Source: Pyricularia pennisetigena (Eukaryota > Ascomycota > Sordariomycetes > Magnaporthales > Pyriculariaceae). From it: a stretch of DNA of 64,000 nt. The stretch is from contig NW_021940918.1 in NCBI RefSeq assembly GCF_004337985.1, positions 2,394,052-2,458,051 of the forward strand, read 5' to 3'. The position numbers and the translations under genes were made by a program. Of the stretch, positions 48,383 to 60,800 are shown piece after piece (position 1 is the first letter of the stretch; every line of letters starts with the position of its first letter). The notes under the pieces were generated by a model. That model had not been told where the DNA came from, searched no databases, and saw only the letters and a list, made by a program, of their open reading frames with translations.

Positions 48383-49030
48383 ATGGCCAGCGACGAGTCA
48401 TATATGGACTTTCTGAACAAGGCGAACGAGGATCCGTCTGCATGCAAGGCAAACAGTTCAGAGACTACGAGCAGCAGTGACTTTAGGAGCACCGAGTCTG
48501 GGATCGAGACGCCGGCTGTGCTAGTCAAGGCTACAAAGGATGCGTTCTACATGAGCGAGGCAGACGAGCCGTTTGTACCGGTGGCACTGGGCTGGGAGAA
48601 GGGACTGCCAAACGAAGGTGCGTTCGTTGTTGCTTTTGGGGCTGTAGGGCTGGGCTTGCATTGCTTTGCAGCCTGTCGCATAGCCCAGCGACGTCATAAC
48701 ATGGGGAATCAGAGCATGCGTCTTTCCCTCTCTGGATATTTCAAAGGGCTCAGATGCTGACAAAGTGTTCACGGAAAAACAGAGGAATTCGCCAAGTTGA
48801 TACATCACTGGGACGCCGCCAATGCCCAGGTGGAGATTATGGACCTGGCAGATTGGGACGTACAGGGGCAGTACAATGATCTTCTGGAGGCGGTAAGGGA
48901 GGCAGGCAAGGGCAACGATGTCAGGGTGTACCGAGTGCCGGGGAAGAAGTCGTCGCGGGTCGAGTATTGGCTTGTCACGACGACGGGGGACAAACTGGTT
49001 GGTGTCAAGGCGCTTTCGATTGAAAGCTAG
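48383..49030 (+). CDS. NuiA-like (nuclease A inhibitor-fold) small protein
   Basis: Two exons, 48383-48617 and 48783-49030, phase 1, give 160 residues from ATG 48383. The stretch YMSEADEPFVPVALGWEKG followed by a compact alpha/beta half ending VRVYRVPGKKSSRVEYWLVTTT resembles the nuclease A inhibitor-like family found in some fungi and cyanobacteria. This rests on pattern memory, so it is moderate. An in-frame ATG at 48119 would add 88 residues that are Arg/Ser/Leu/Thr-rich with almost no acids, like a mitochondrial presequence. The shorter start was preferred because the body begins at SDESYMDFL. The N-terminal Ser/Thr stretch looks disordered. The target is unknown. Confidence 0.62.
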
Positions 49031-49369
49031 GTGGGGGAGGTACGGCCAAGCTGAGATGTAGGATAGATATAATACGGGGACTCTAGCCAGTTTGCGAATG
49101 AAATTACATAAATACTTTACATGCGGGTTGACTGCCGAGTATGTTGACGTATGAACAAAAAAGTCAACATGTTGCTTCATGACCTGCCTCAATTTAGCTC
49201 AATATGCAGCAGTGTAAGTGATCATCCGACTTATCTCTACGGTTCTTGTACGGTCAAACAGTGATTGAATAAGAAGTGGACAGCTTCATCCGATCCAGCG
49301 GTTCCGAGAGTTTGACGAGGTGGGCGGGCCAGAAAATGTAAATTGGCTAAATTCACCCCAGTAAATTGA

Positions 49370-49376
49370 TGAGTCA
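49370..49376 (+). promoter_or_regulatory. Gcn4/CPC1-type site (TGAGTCA)
   Basis: This is an exact match to the TGASTCA consensus for the general amino-acid control activator, about 360 bases upstream of TRP2. Fungal tryptophan genes are known targets of this control. Confidence 0.5.
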
Positions 49377-49582
49377 ACTCGACGTGAGTGCATATCTACA
49401 GATCACATTGTGCTAGATTCAATAGAAGATCTGGAAACCTTTCAATTTCGTTAAATGACGAGCCGTTCATATTGATAAGGTTATAAAGGAAAGGGGTACA
49501 GATCACTGAAAGAAATAAAGAAAAAGGGGGGAGAAAAAAAAAGTTAACTTTAGCAGCGTGAGTGTCCCGCATTACCCAAGAG

Positions 49583-49588
49583 TGACTC
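49583..49588 (+). promoter_or_regulatory. Gcn4/CPC1-type half match (TGACTC)
   Basis: TGACTCT matches six of seven positions of TGASTCA, about 150 bases before the TRP2 start. It is supportive only together with the perfect site at 49370. Confidence 0.35.
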
Positions 49589-49734
49589 TAAGGAGGGTAC
49601 GTGCTGGAGAAATGAGGGGAAGACCGAGACAGTCGCCAAAAGTTACAGTCACATAAAGGCAGGCACCGCCAGGTTAACCTATTTAACTAGCCAAGGATAT
49701 ATCCACACTTGCGCGCACTTTGTCCGTGTTCAAG

Positions 49735-51526
49735 ATGGAAGAGCCCGTGAGTGCCACATATGGAAAATGACTGCAAGCACAACAGAAAAACAAAATTTCC
49801 AGGCGAACTAGGATTGACGGACGAATCTCATTTTTTAGGACTTGGTAGTGCCGTCCCTCGAGACGGTGCAAAAGTTCCTTTCAGAGCTCACAAAGCAGGA
49901 CGCCACCAAGAGGCCAACCCTCATCCCTATCTATGGCCAAATCACGTCCGACCTCATCACGCCGTCTGCCGCCTACCTCAAGGTCTCGGCACACTACCGA
50001 GCCAAGAGCAGCAGCTCAGGCGCTGAGGACCAGCTGTCGTTCCTATTTGAGAGCGCAGCAACCGAGCGTGTGGGCCGCTACAGCTTTGTCGCTGCAGGCC
50101 CGCGCAAGGTGGTCCGCACTGGGCCCGGCTTCGCTGGCGGCGCTTGTGACCCCCTGCCGGCCCTCGAGGAGGAGCTCGCCCGCCATGTCGTCGCCACCGA
50201 CGTGCCCGGCCTGAAGCTGCCGCCCTTTTCTGGCGGCGCCGTCGGCTACGTGGGCTACGACTGCGTGCGTTACTTCGAGCCCAAGACGGCACGGCCGATG
50301 AAGGACGTTCTGGGTATCCCCGAGTCGGTCTTTATGTTTTTCGACACGGCTGTGGTGTTTGATCGCTTCTACGGCATCATCAAGGTCGTGACCTATCTGC
50401 ATGTCCCTGGTGGCGCCTTTGACGGGGCCGAGGGGACCGCACAAAAAGTCGAGGCTGAATATAACCGCGCCCTTGGGACTATCCGGGAGCTGACAGAGCT
50501 TCTCAACGGGCCCGAGATCCCGCTTCCCGAGCAGAAGCCCGTCCGCTTGGGGCAAGAGTACACATCCAACGTCGGACAGGCGGGCTACGAGGGGCACGTC
50601 ACGGCGCTCAAGAAGCACATCGTCAAGGGCGACATCATCCAGGCCGTGCCGTCGCAGCGCTTCGCTCGCCCCACGGACCTTCACCCGTTCAACATCTACC
50701 GGCACCTGCGGACAGTCAACCCGTCGCCATACCTGTTTTACGTCGACTGCGCCGACTTCCAAATCGTCGGCGCCAGCCCAGAGCTGCTGGTCAAGAGCGA
50801 GGGCGGCCGCGTCATCACGCACCCGATCGCGGGCACGGTAAAGCGCGGCGCCACGCCCGAGGAGGACCAGCGGCTGGCGGACGAGCTGGCGGCGAGCCTC
50901 AAGGACCGCGCCGAGCATGTCATGCTGGTGGACCTGGCACGCAACGACGTCACGCGCGTGTGCGACCCGCTCGAGACCCGCGTCGACCGCTTAATGGTGG
51001 TCGAGCGCTTCAGTCACGTCCAGCACCTCGTGTCCCAGGTCTCGGGCGTCCTGCGGCCCGACAAGACCCGATTCGACGCCTTCCGCTCCATCTTCCCCGC
51101 CGGCACCGTCTCAGGCGCCCCCAAGGTCCGCGCCATGGAGCTCATCGCCGAGCTTGAAGGGGAGAAGCGCGGCGTCTACGCCGGCGCCGTGGGTTACTTT
51201 GGCTACGGAGGTGTCGACCGCCAGGGCAAGGAGAGCGAGGGCGAGATGGACACGTGCATTGCTCTGAGAACCATGCTGGTCAAGGATGGTGTTGCCTATC
51301 TCCAGGCTGGTGAGTTTCTCCCTTTTTTTTTTTCCATCTATCTATCACTCAAGTGTTCCGTACTAACTCCCTCCATCCAGGCGGTGGTATTGTGTTTGAC
51401 TCGGACGAGTACGACGAGTGGATGGAGACTATGAACAAGCTCGGCGCCAATATGCACTGCATCACTTCAGCTGAGCAGTTGTGGGCTAGGCGGCAGGCAA
51501 CTGCGGCAGACAAGCCGAAGCAATGA
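49735..51526 (+). CDS. TRP2: Anthranilate synthase component I
   Basis: Three exons, 49735-49746, 49839-51309 and 51381-51526, phases 0 and 1 (perfect TACTAAC branch before the last), give 542 residues. The enzyme converts chorismate to anthranilate in tryptophan synthesis, using ammonia from the glutaminase partner. The N-terminal feedback region has FESA (74-77) and GRYSF (83-87). The chorismate-binding domain shows [82 protein letters not shown] and GGGIVFDSD. The first exon is only four codons. GC-rich codon use is strong, as in well-expressed genes. Confidence 0.96.
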
Positions 51527-51684
51527 GCACGTTTGCTAACTGATAGCTTGCTAGAAGTAAACAAACCACGCACAAACTACAGAAAAAAAAAAAAAAAGAA
51601 AAAAAAAAGTACCAATGTTGCCGCTCATGATCACCTTCCAACAAAATGCTATTCATATGATGCCGTCAATTATCCTCTCGCCAC

Positions 51685-52105
51685 CTACGCCTTGTCATTT
51701 CCGTCTTTGGCTCCATCCGCGTCCTCCTCGTACCACATGCCTGACAAGTCAGTAGCTGGCTCGACGTCGTTGAGCCCGTCGCCAACTTGGTACTGAAGAT
51801 CGGCCAGATTGATGTTGTTGAATGTGCGGACCTGAGAAATGCAGCATCAGTCTCCTTAACAACGAGCAAGGTGAAGAGTAACAATGCAGAAGACGCGCTT
51901 CCTGCTCCTCCTTCCGCGTCAGACAAACAGAAGAAGTCCATGCTCACACTGATGCCATATCCATCCCTGACGTCGCGGAAATCAATCCCGATGCTGCTGC
52001 CGCACTTGGGGCAGAACAGCTGATCCTTCTTCTTGGTGTTGAACTGGTACACTGCGCAGCGGCTCTGTGAGTCGCCGTGCCATTTCAGCTGGTTACGCTT
52101 CGGGT
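51685..52105 (-). CDS. GFA/CENP-V family zinc protein, 5' part missing
   Basis: The two visible exons on the minus strand are 52105-51948 (a phase-2 or phase-1 entry from an upstream exon; acceptor ATTACAG) and 51831-51685, joined as GGC ATC AGT|GTC CGC in phase 0. The visible protein has KRNQLKWHGDSQSRCAVYQF, then FCPKCGSSIGIDFRD with the CxxC zinc ligands, then GISVRTFNNINLADLQY and an acidic end. This is the C-terminal half of the glutathione-dependent formaldehyde-activating/CENP-V fold. The N-terminal zinc-binding half should lie in the N gap to the right. The exact substrate is unknown; fungal members are mostly uncharacterised. Confidence 0.82.
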
Positions 52106-52201
52106 CTGTAATGGTGGTCGTTAATATCCTGTTCCCCCCAACCCATCCCGGGTCTTGTATTATAGCCCCAAAGGTCTTTTTTTTTTTTTTTTTTTTTTTT
52201 T

Positions 52202-53148
52202 NNNNNNNNNNNNNNNNNNNNNNNNNNNNNNNNNNNNNNNNNNNNNNNNNNNNNNNNNNNNNNNNNNNNNNNNNNNNNNNNNNNNNNNNNNNNNNNNNNN
52301 NNNNNNNNNNNNNNNNNNNNNNNNNNNNNNNNNNNNNNNNNNNNNNNNNNNNNNNNNNNNNNNNNNNNNNNNNNNNNNNNNNNNNNNNNNNNNNNNNNNN
52401 NNNNNNNNNNNNNNNNNNNNNNNNNNNNNNNNNNNNNNNNNNNNNNNNNNNNNNNNNNNNNNNNNNNNNNNNNNNNNNNNNNNNNNNNNNNNNNNNNNNN
52501 NNNNNNNNNNNNNNNNNNNNNNNNNNNNNNNNNNNNNNNNNNNNNNNNNNNNNNNNNNNNNNNNNNNNNNNNNNNNNNNNNNNNNNNNNNNNNNNNNNNN
52601 NNNNNNNNNNNNNNNNNNNNNNNNNNNNNNNNNNNNNNNNNNNNNNNNNNNNNNNNNNNNNNNNNNNNNNNNNNNNNNNNNNNNNNNNNNNNNNNNNNNN
52701 NNNNNNNNNNNNNNNNNNNNNNNNNNNNNNNNNNNNNNNNNNNNNNNNNNNNNNNNNNNNNNNNNNNNNNNNNNNNNNNNNNNNNNNNNNNNNNNNNNNN
52801 NNNNNNNNNNNNNNNNNNNNNNNNNNNNNNNNNNNNNNNNNNNNNNNNNNNNNNNNNNNNNNNNNNNNNNNNNNNNNNNNNNNNNNNNNNNNNNNNNNNN
52901 NNNNNNNNNNNNNNNNNNNNNNNNNNNNNNNNNNNNNNNNNNNNNNNNNNNNNNNNNNNNNNNNNNNNNNNNNNNNNNNNNNNNNNNNNNNNNNNNNNNN
53001 NNNNNNNNNNNNNNNNNNNNNNNNNNNNNNNNNNNNNNNNNNNNNNNNNNNNNNNNNNNNNNNNNNNNNNNNNNNNNNNNNNNNNNNNNNNNNNNNNNNN
53101 NNNNNNNNNNNNNNNNNNNNNNNNNNNNNNNNNNNNNNNNNNNNNNNN
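52202..53148. other. Assembly gap (947 N)
   Basis: The gap is flanked by a T run on the left (about 52179-52201) and an A run on the right (53150-53179). It hides the 5' exon or exons of the GFA gene and the 3' flank of the Sds3-like gene. Confidence 0.97.
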
Positions 53149-53181
<33 letters not shown>

Positions 53182-53197
53182 GGCCATCCCAGGCCGT

Positions 53198-54912
53198 CTA
53201 GATTCCACGTCTTCGTTGAGATCTGGTATTGCTGCCCTGCCGGGCCATCGCTACGCCGCCTTGACTGCTTTGTCGGCTCATCGGGCTGGCTCCAGGGGCC
53301 GATGTCGGGCCCGCCTTTGTATTTGGTGTTGGGGGACCTCGCGTGTTAGATAATGCCGACGCTGTTGCAGGGAGCTTCAAATCGGATCGTAAGTCTTCGG
53401 CCGTGGAATGACGGGGGGCATCGAGGTACACGGCGTACCTATCATCGCGCACTGAGTATGCTGTTGCCTCGAGGACTTTGCGGCAGCCGTTGGCGTTATC
53501 GAGGTTGGAGCCCACCCCGTGGATGTTCTCATACTGCTTCAGGATGTTCATCACGGCCAGGTCCGAGTTGACTTCATCGGGGGGTAGTGTTGTGGGCGTA
53601 TTTCCATCTTTGTTGCTGTATGACTTGGCATAAGTGGCAAGGAACACTGGTGGCAGCTTTGGCACCGCCGCTGCCATCTTCTCCAAGTTTCCAGGGATCT
53701 CAAAGTTGGTGAGCGCCTCGAGACCGACGATCTTCTCGTCTATAAAATTTGAAGCGTTGGCACCACCACGGCTCCTTGTTGCATGCGACGGCACCCGCTC
53801 CATCATGGGTGCCGAATGGCCGTGTTCACTGTTGTCCTGGTCACCGTCCTCATTCTCGCCCGTGTCACTGTCGTCGGGTGAGCCGTTTACACCCGAGCCA
53901 CTTGCTTTTGACTTGCTCGTGAGCAGGTATTTATGAGCAGCGAGCGCCGCAGCGTTGTACTGCATCGTCAGCTCCTTATCCGTGAATAACTTGTCGATGC
54001 TGTAAATCGGGCCCGTCACTCTGCGTGTGGTAAGACGGTCGTTCTGCCACATGGCAGTGGTGTTGTTGTTATCCAATACTCTGCGCTGCGGGGCCGGCGA
54101 ACCATCGTCATCACCGCCACCGTTCCGCTTTCGCTTCCTCGTATCCGCCTCGTCGGCTGTCTGACGAAGTCTTGTAGCCCTCTTTGTATGCGTGCCACCA
54201 GGACTAGATGGGTTTGCGATCGAATACTGGTTCGGGTGTAATAGAAGGGCAGATGCGTCTGAAATCTCAAAGGCCTCCTTCTCTTTTGTGAGGCGAGCTC
54301 TTTTGGAATTGATCGTGTTGACCAGCCGGTCGCGCAGCGTTTGCGATAGTGCCTTGTGTTCCCGCTTGGCAACCTCGGATTTGTATATGTACACATTCCT
54401 ATGCTCGTTACTCTTCATGTCGTACTCGTCCTGTTTCGTGACGTTAGGGTCCGGTTAGTCAAGGCAACTGGCGTGTCTTGGGTGGAATCTGTATAAGCAC
54501 AGCGAGAGCGTACCTTGTGGCGAGTCAACTCAAAATCACGACGCTCAACGAGATCCTCGATGGTGTTGACCCATTCCTGAAACTTGGGTCCGGCCATTTC
54601 CAATATTGTCGCACCGCGAAGCTGAGGATTAATACTATCGCTGAAGCTCTGCGACTTGTCGATAGCGGCCAGCGGCTGTGCCGCATATGGATCAACCTGC
54701 ATGACGAGCGCTGTGTCCAACTGGATCTTGCTGAGCATCTCCCGGTATTCTCTATCCCTATTAATGTCGAATTGCTCGGATAGCGATTGGAGACGCTCGA
54801 CTAGTTGCAAGCGCTTCTTCTCTTTCTTGGACTGCGTTGGCGCGGGGGAAACATTCGAGCGCCTATCGACTTTGCCTTGTGCCGCCTCAGCGACATCTGC
54901 TTCGTTGGACAT
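53198..54912 (-). CDS. Sds3-like chromatin/deacetylase-complex protein
   Basis: Two exons on the minus strand, 54912-54514 and 54430-53198, phase 0, give 543 residues. The N-terminal coiled segment KKEKKRLQLVERLQSLSEQF, then SKIQLDTALVMQVDPYAAQP, then EWVNTIEDLVERRDFELTRHK and REHKALSQTLRDRLVNTINS resemble fungal Sds3/Dep1-type subunits of Rpd3-like histone deacetylase complexes. That assignment is from memory of the family and moderate. The rest is disordered, with HPNQYSIANPSSPGG, an acidic Asp/Glu patch and a Ser/Arg-rich end. It is probably nuclear. The in-frame ATG at 54951 adds 13 Cys/His-rich residues and was not preferred. The 3' end lies 20 bases from the N gap. Confidence 0.68.
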
Positions 54913-55950
54913 GATGCCCAAATTTTGGCACTGCGATGGATGGCAATGCAAAGATTATTCTCGGATCGGACAATTGTGGTAGGTAGTAATTTTGTCTTAA
55001 GGCGTCCTCGATTTGCCGCGCAAGACTGGCTTGCGACAGCAACGCTTTCTTTCCAAGAGGGGTTTTATGGCAGTGATAACGCTGTCGTGTGGTGATTTGT
55101 AGTAACAAAAAAAAAAAAAAATCTAAAAAAATTAAAACCTACAAGCAGAGCTGCCTCGTCAATATATATGTCGGTAACTGTGTGGTCTCAGTAGAGTACC
55201 TGGATATTTGTGGTAAAACTCTAGGCTGGTACAGTCAACAGAAAACAGGTAAACACACCTTGGATGTTCTTTTGCACAAATCAAGAATTGGCAGCCGACT
55301 GGGAATGAATAAAAACAACAGAGAATAACTTGTCAGCTGCAAGCCCACTGGCTTGCAAATAGCTTTCAGGCGAAGTGTATAATCCACGCTGGACGGTCAA
55401 CAGAAGGACTGGGACCTGTTAAAGTTGTAAGTAAAAGCGTCGGAAACTGGGATATTGTGGGCAGGACAAGTCCGATGAGAGCTTGTCGGAATTGAAGCAC
55501 TGCCTCCGCGCAAACCCGACTACAGGCAATGGCGGGTGAGCAAGGATGAGCGGCCTCTGATGTATAAATAGTGGAACCAAAGAGCTTGACAAAATTGTTT
55601 GATTGGTCACCCTGCTGAAATCATTTGTATCGATAAGAGTCGATGAGCATACAAGTGTGGATGATGGTGACTAAGCAGACCACCTATGGATTTACCTCAG
55701 TAGGTTGCATAACCTTGTCCAGCTACTGGGGTACATAGTAAGTAGTACCCATCGGCTCATTGCCAGTGACGACGTCGCAAACATCGCCGCCCACCAAACT
55801 CACCCCCTTTCGAGCCTTCGCTGCCACCCACGTCAATAGGCACAGATGGCACAAAGCTGACCGCGATTCGCTCCTTATTTCACACTTTTAAGCAGAGACA
55901 CTGTGGTTTTCCTGCTTCAGAAGCTCTTCCATGACTTGAAGCCGACCTAA
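54913..55950. promoter_or_regulatory. Divergent promoter, Sds3-like gene and LSM1
   Basis: About 1 kb between two outward-facing genes, with an A run at 55107-55121. It shows no credible frame. It should hold both promoters and leaders. Confidence 0.5.
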
Positions 55951-56656
55951 ATGGAGAATTTATCGATATCAGACGCCCCTCCGCAAGGGCCCGGTCCGGT
56001 GCTCGGCGCAGGGCCGGGCCGCGTCCCTCCGCCCACCCAAGCCCAGCTTCCCGCCCAGATGTTTACTACGGCTGCACAGCTCCTTGACCTGACAGACAGT
56101 AAGCCAGCCAGTGATTTCGCTTCGCCCGCCTTGTATGTCGCGCGTTGGTATCGCGTTTTCGGCTTGCTGATCAAATGCCACTCATGCCAAACACAGAAAA
56201 GCTCCTGATCGCTCTCCGAGACGGGCGCAAGCTGACCGGCGTGTTGCGAAGCTGGGATCAATTCGGTATGGATCGCCTCGGCTGACCCACTATATTCTCG
56301 ATGCATGTTGGTTGACAGTCGCGCAAACTTGCATAAACACAGCCAACCTCGTCCTGCAGTCCACCGTCGAGCGTCTTTTCGTACCCCCGAGCCCGAGCAC
56401 CGGAGAACGCGGCCTCTACGCGGACATCTCCCGCGGTCTATTCCTTGTCCGCGGCGAGAACGTCTTGCTTCTAGGGGAGATCGACCTCGACAAGGACGAT
56501 GACCCACCCGCGGGCTACGATAAGGCTGAGCTCCAGGTGGTAGAGGCACTGTTAAAGAAGCGCAAGGCGGAGGAGAAGGCCAGGGAGAAGTCGCGACTAA
56601 AGAAGCTTGCCAGTCTTGGGTTTGAAGGCGAGCACTCTGGCGAGATCATCTTTTGA
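55951..56656 (+). CDS. LSM1: U6-like snRNA-associated protein Lsm1
   Basis: Three exons, 55951-56098, 56197-56265 and 56319-56656, phases 1 and 1, give 184 residues. Lsm1 is the subunit that marks the cytoplasmic Lsm1-7 ring, which with Pat1 promotes mRNA decapping. The N-terminus is Pro/Gly-rich. The Sm fold covers about 38-118, with Sm1 KKLLIALRDGRKLTGVLRSWDQF and Sm2 RGLFLVRGENVLLLGEIDLD. A charged helix (LLKKRKAEEKAREKSRLKK) follows, as in Lsm1 proteins. Introns break the Sm fold. Confidence 0.95.
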
Positions 56657-57829
56657 AACACGACGTGGCCTTTCAGCCACCGCCGACCTCTATTATCAGG
56701 CGATGACGGCAACCCACATCAAAGAAGGCCAGGGTCTCTCAAGAAATACAACAGAACCATCAGGGGTATACTACTAGGGCCGAAGAAATCGGCATTTGCC
56801 GGCAATGAGCAGTTTTTTAAAAGCTCATATCCGCTGCGTCGACCATGATCTTGTTGGATCTGTCGCAGTTTCTAGGAAGGGAATGGCAAAATTCAGGATT
56901 CGGTAGCAGAATATTGTGAAATGCAGCCGGATCGGATAGAAGCGGAAGAATAGTGCGGCATCATTGGCAGTCGAAGATGCAGTACCACGTGGCCGTGCAT
57001 ACAGCTTCATTACAGTCCACCATTGAACTGAATTTTGAAATAAATGCCGCAAGGGACAGGCGTGGTGGACGATCGTTGGTCCGAATTTTGTCTTGTATAT
57101 CACACTTATTGCAGTCCGTCGCTAAAACCCCAGCTTCAGCGCTCGGTTCCTGGGGCACTGAGGCACTGGAGGGTTGTCCCAGCCCGTGCGATCAATGTAG
57201 AGCCTGAACACCATCCCTTTCATGAATTTAGATGGAAGATGCTGTGCACTGCGTCGTGGCGGAAGTAGGCTGCATGCTTTGCATGCACCTCGTGGCCGTT
57301 GTAGTATACAGGTTGACGAGATTCACATTTTCTCAGTTGAGTTTATTTTGAGGGGAGAATACTCCCCTGATTCTGGGTGCGTTTTTTCCCGTGAACTGGG
57401 TCGCGGAAGCCTGTAATACCTGCCTAGATTGACTAAACTACCCATATGCCTCGAACTAGGCCTGTTTTGCTCACGTATGCTACGGGAATAAGATATGTTG
57501 CCATAGATTCACCTTCATTCGTCTCTTATCTAGAACTAGAATCTTGTCACCGGTGTCTACCATTGTTTATCTGCCGAGGCAGCAGGCTTACACATGACCA
57601 CAAAATCAGGTACCGACGGTAACAATAGCAAATGAAATGATCTTAAAGAGTAGGTAATAGCTACTTGGATAAAAGTCGTCTTGGTATATGCCAACCCCAG
57701 CAAAACACTGATCATTCGACAGCACCAACCGACAATCAAATAAGAAACAATGTAATGAAACAGAACCGCATCCTCAAGTCTTCTTTTGTAGAAATAAGCG
57801 AGAAAAAATGGGAATCAGAAAATTGCTGT
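56657..57829. other. Convergent 3' region, LSM1 and SSN6
   Basis: About 1.2 kb between converging genes. It contains only short frames without domains (for example 56825-57103 and 57557-57739, minus), so it is longer than usual but apparently empty. Confidence 0.5.
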
Positions 57830-60800
57830 TTAAGAGCTCTCAACCTTGGGACCCATGAGTCCATTCATCGCACCGTTAGTGGCGGGCTTGCTCTCACCAG
57901 AGGATGAAGCTGGCCCAGACGCTGCACTGGTGGCAATGCCATTCTTCTTTTCATCCTCTCCACTGTCATCATAATCCTCGTCCACATCCATCTTCCTGGC
58001 TGCGCGCTCAGGTTCGCCCGCTGCAGGCGCATGAGGAGCAGCAGGATGTTGCGGCTGCCTTTCGTGGTGCCTCTCCTCTTGGGTAAATTCTTTGGGAGCT
58101 GAGCCCGCAGGTGAAGGGCCAGGCCCATCACGCATCATGTTTTGCATGGGCGGTACAGGGCCCTGCTGCATGGGCGGGAGATGGCTTTGCTGCATAGCGT
58201 GCGCGGGTGGGTGATGAGCAGCCTCAGAGGGATGATAGTTGTCGTTGGCGTGGCGCTGCTCCTCTGCACGGCGTATATCATCCCTCCTGTGGTCATCAAC
58301 ACGCCTCTGATCATCCATCCGTCGCTGATCTTCGAAGCGACGAGCCTCAGAAGAGTTACGGCGATACTGCTCCCTTTCACGAGGGGGAGTGGATTGGCGT
58401 CGATGACGCATGTCCTCGAGCCTGGCCCGATTCTCGTCAGAAGCAGGCTTCTTGGCAGATGACGGCTCGTCCTCCCACTCTCGCATCCGCTTGGGCCCGA
58501 CTGAGGGCGGGCGATCGTGCTCCCGGTGCATAGGAGGATCTGGGTTCGATGCACCGGGAGGCGGAGGTGGCGGGGGCCGGGATGGACCGTCAACATTGCT
58601 CGGGCCCGGGGTATCGTTAGGGTGTGGAGGATACGGTTGCTGATGCTGTGGGTACGCCGACTTGGGCGACGGCATCCTATTGTCATGCGCCGGACGCTGC
58701 TGTTCACTCCTCGGGCTGTTGGGGCGACGATAACCAAGCATGGCGTTGGGGGGAGGCGGTGCGTCCATGGCCTCATCGGGGAATTGACGGGCCCTCGAAT
58801 TGCGCACCATGTCCATAGGAATTGACTGACGAGGCTGCTGAGGCTGCTGTTGAGCTTGTTGCTGTTGGGCCTGATGGTGGTGCTGTTGCTGCTGGGCTTG
58901 TTGTTGAGCCTGTTGCAGTGACTGCGGTGGCGGCGGTTGCTGACCCGGAGGTGGAGGCGGCGGGTAGTGACCCTGAGAAAGAGGAGACGGGCCACGACGA
59001 GGCGGCTCAGATCCAGGTCCAGGCGGTGGCCCAGGCCTTGCACCTTCCTGGCCATAGTGCCTCATGGGTGGGGGACCCTGCTCTTGCCTAGGACTGGGCT
59101 GACGCGGAGGAGGGGGAGGGGGGCCTCGAAAGGGCTCTCGCTGTTGCTCATAGGGATTTGGGGGTTGCGGTGGAGGGTTCACAGCAGAAAGTCTTGGCCA
59201 GTTGTCAGGACCAGTAAGAGGAGGAGGTCCGTTTGGCTGCTGAGGTGGCTGTGGACCTTGCGCGCCGTTCCACTGCGGTCCAGGTGGACCAGAAGCCTGG
59301 TATGACTGGGGATGGATATCGGTCGGCACAGGAGCGCTTGGAGGGCCCGATCCATTGCTTTGACCAGTCCGCAACAGGTTGAGGCGGGCTTTGATGTGCG
59401 GGTTGCTGGGGTCCAGCTCGGCTGCTCTTTGGTAGGCGTCAAGAGCGTCATTGATTTGGTTGTTGCAGGACTCATACTGTAGCGACGTGTTAATTATCAT
59501 GAAAGTAATCCTGCGCGGTATGCCATGTTTTGCTACTCACCAGTGTGCCCAAATCATACCAAACCTCTGAAAGGTAAGGATTCAACCGAATAGCACGAGA
59601 GTAGGCGTCCAATGCATCGCGGTACTGGTTGATTTGGTAGTAGAGAACACCAATCGAGCACCAGAATGTAGGGTTGCGCCCATCACGATAAACAGCTTGT
59701 TGGTAGGCTTCATATGCCTTGGGATACTTCTGCTGCGACATGTAACATCTGCCGAGGAGGTACCAGCTCTGCGCATCGCTGTTGTCTGTTGCATGTATTA
59801 GAAACTACCATCTCAGCCAGGCCAGTTGTAGAATACTTACCAGCTGCAACAGATTGCTCGAGGTACTCAATAGCTCTCTCCTGGCTCTGGAAGCTGCTGC
59901 TTTGCTGATGATGAAGCCATCCCAGCTGCTGTAGTACCTTTGCGTGCTTCGGATCCCCATCGAGCACGCGCTGGTATGCAGCTTTCGCGTTGTCCAGCTA
60001 CAGCAACGAGATATTAGCAACCATTCCGGTCCCAGACCAACCATGCAAGAAGGAAGGAATAACATACATCTTTTTGTTGTTCATGAACGTGTCCGATCTG
60101 GAACCAGATATCGGTTTCTGTGAGAGGATGCGGTGGTGAATGGACAATATACTTGAAGCACTACAGACAAGCCGTCGTTAACAATATCGTTCTTTGGTCA
60201 AAATCCATACTGCGAAGACATACCTCAAGACTCTGGTTAAATTTAGATTGCTGTTTATAAATTATGCCAAGGCGGAAATAAATCTCATTGGCCTTTTCGA
60301 AATCAGGCTGCATCTGCATGACAGATGAGAAGGCCTCCTCGGCGTGCTCCAGGGAGCCGTATCGATCGTACAAGATACCAATGCCGTACCATAGTTTAGG
60401 ATCCTAAAATCGTCATTTGTCAGCGAATGTTTTACTTCGGTTTAATTCAGATGCACAGGAGCGGAACACTAACCTTGGGTGTCTGGAGATTGACTAGAGC
60501 ATTCTGGTAAGCCGAGTAGGCTTGTTGAAGCTCGTCCATCATCAGATAGCAGTGACCTGAAGAGGGCAAGTTAGTAAACAATTACTGCAAAAGGTGTTGA
60601 CACTGGTTCAAGGCGTCTTACCCATCGCGCTCCAAGCCTCGCCGTTGGTCGGATCAAGCTTAATGATCGCGTTCAAGTACTCGCAGGCTTTGGGAAATTC
60701 CTCTTTGGTTCTTAGAATGGCGCTCATCGCGTTCATGGCGGGAATGGACTGGGGATTAATGGTAATGGCGCGCTCGTAGGCCTGCATGGCGTCTTCGAGG

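Larger units (their letters stand above)
49031..49734. promoter_or_regulatory. TRP2 upstream region
   Basis: About 0.7 kb. It contains a perfect TGAGTCA at 49370-49376 and a TGACTC at 49583-49588, both Gcn4/CPC1-type sites, in front of an amino-acid biosynthesis gene. No gene is seen. Confidence 0.5.

Noticed and set aside
50043..50918. 291-codon minus-strand frame inside TRP2
   Set aside because: It is antisense of a GC-rich conserved enzyme exon. Long antisense frames are expected there.
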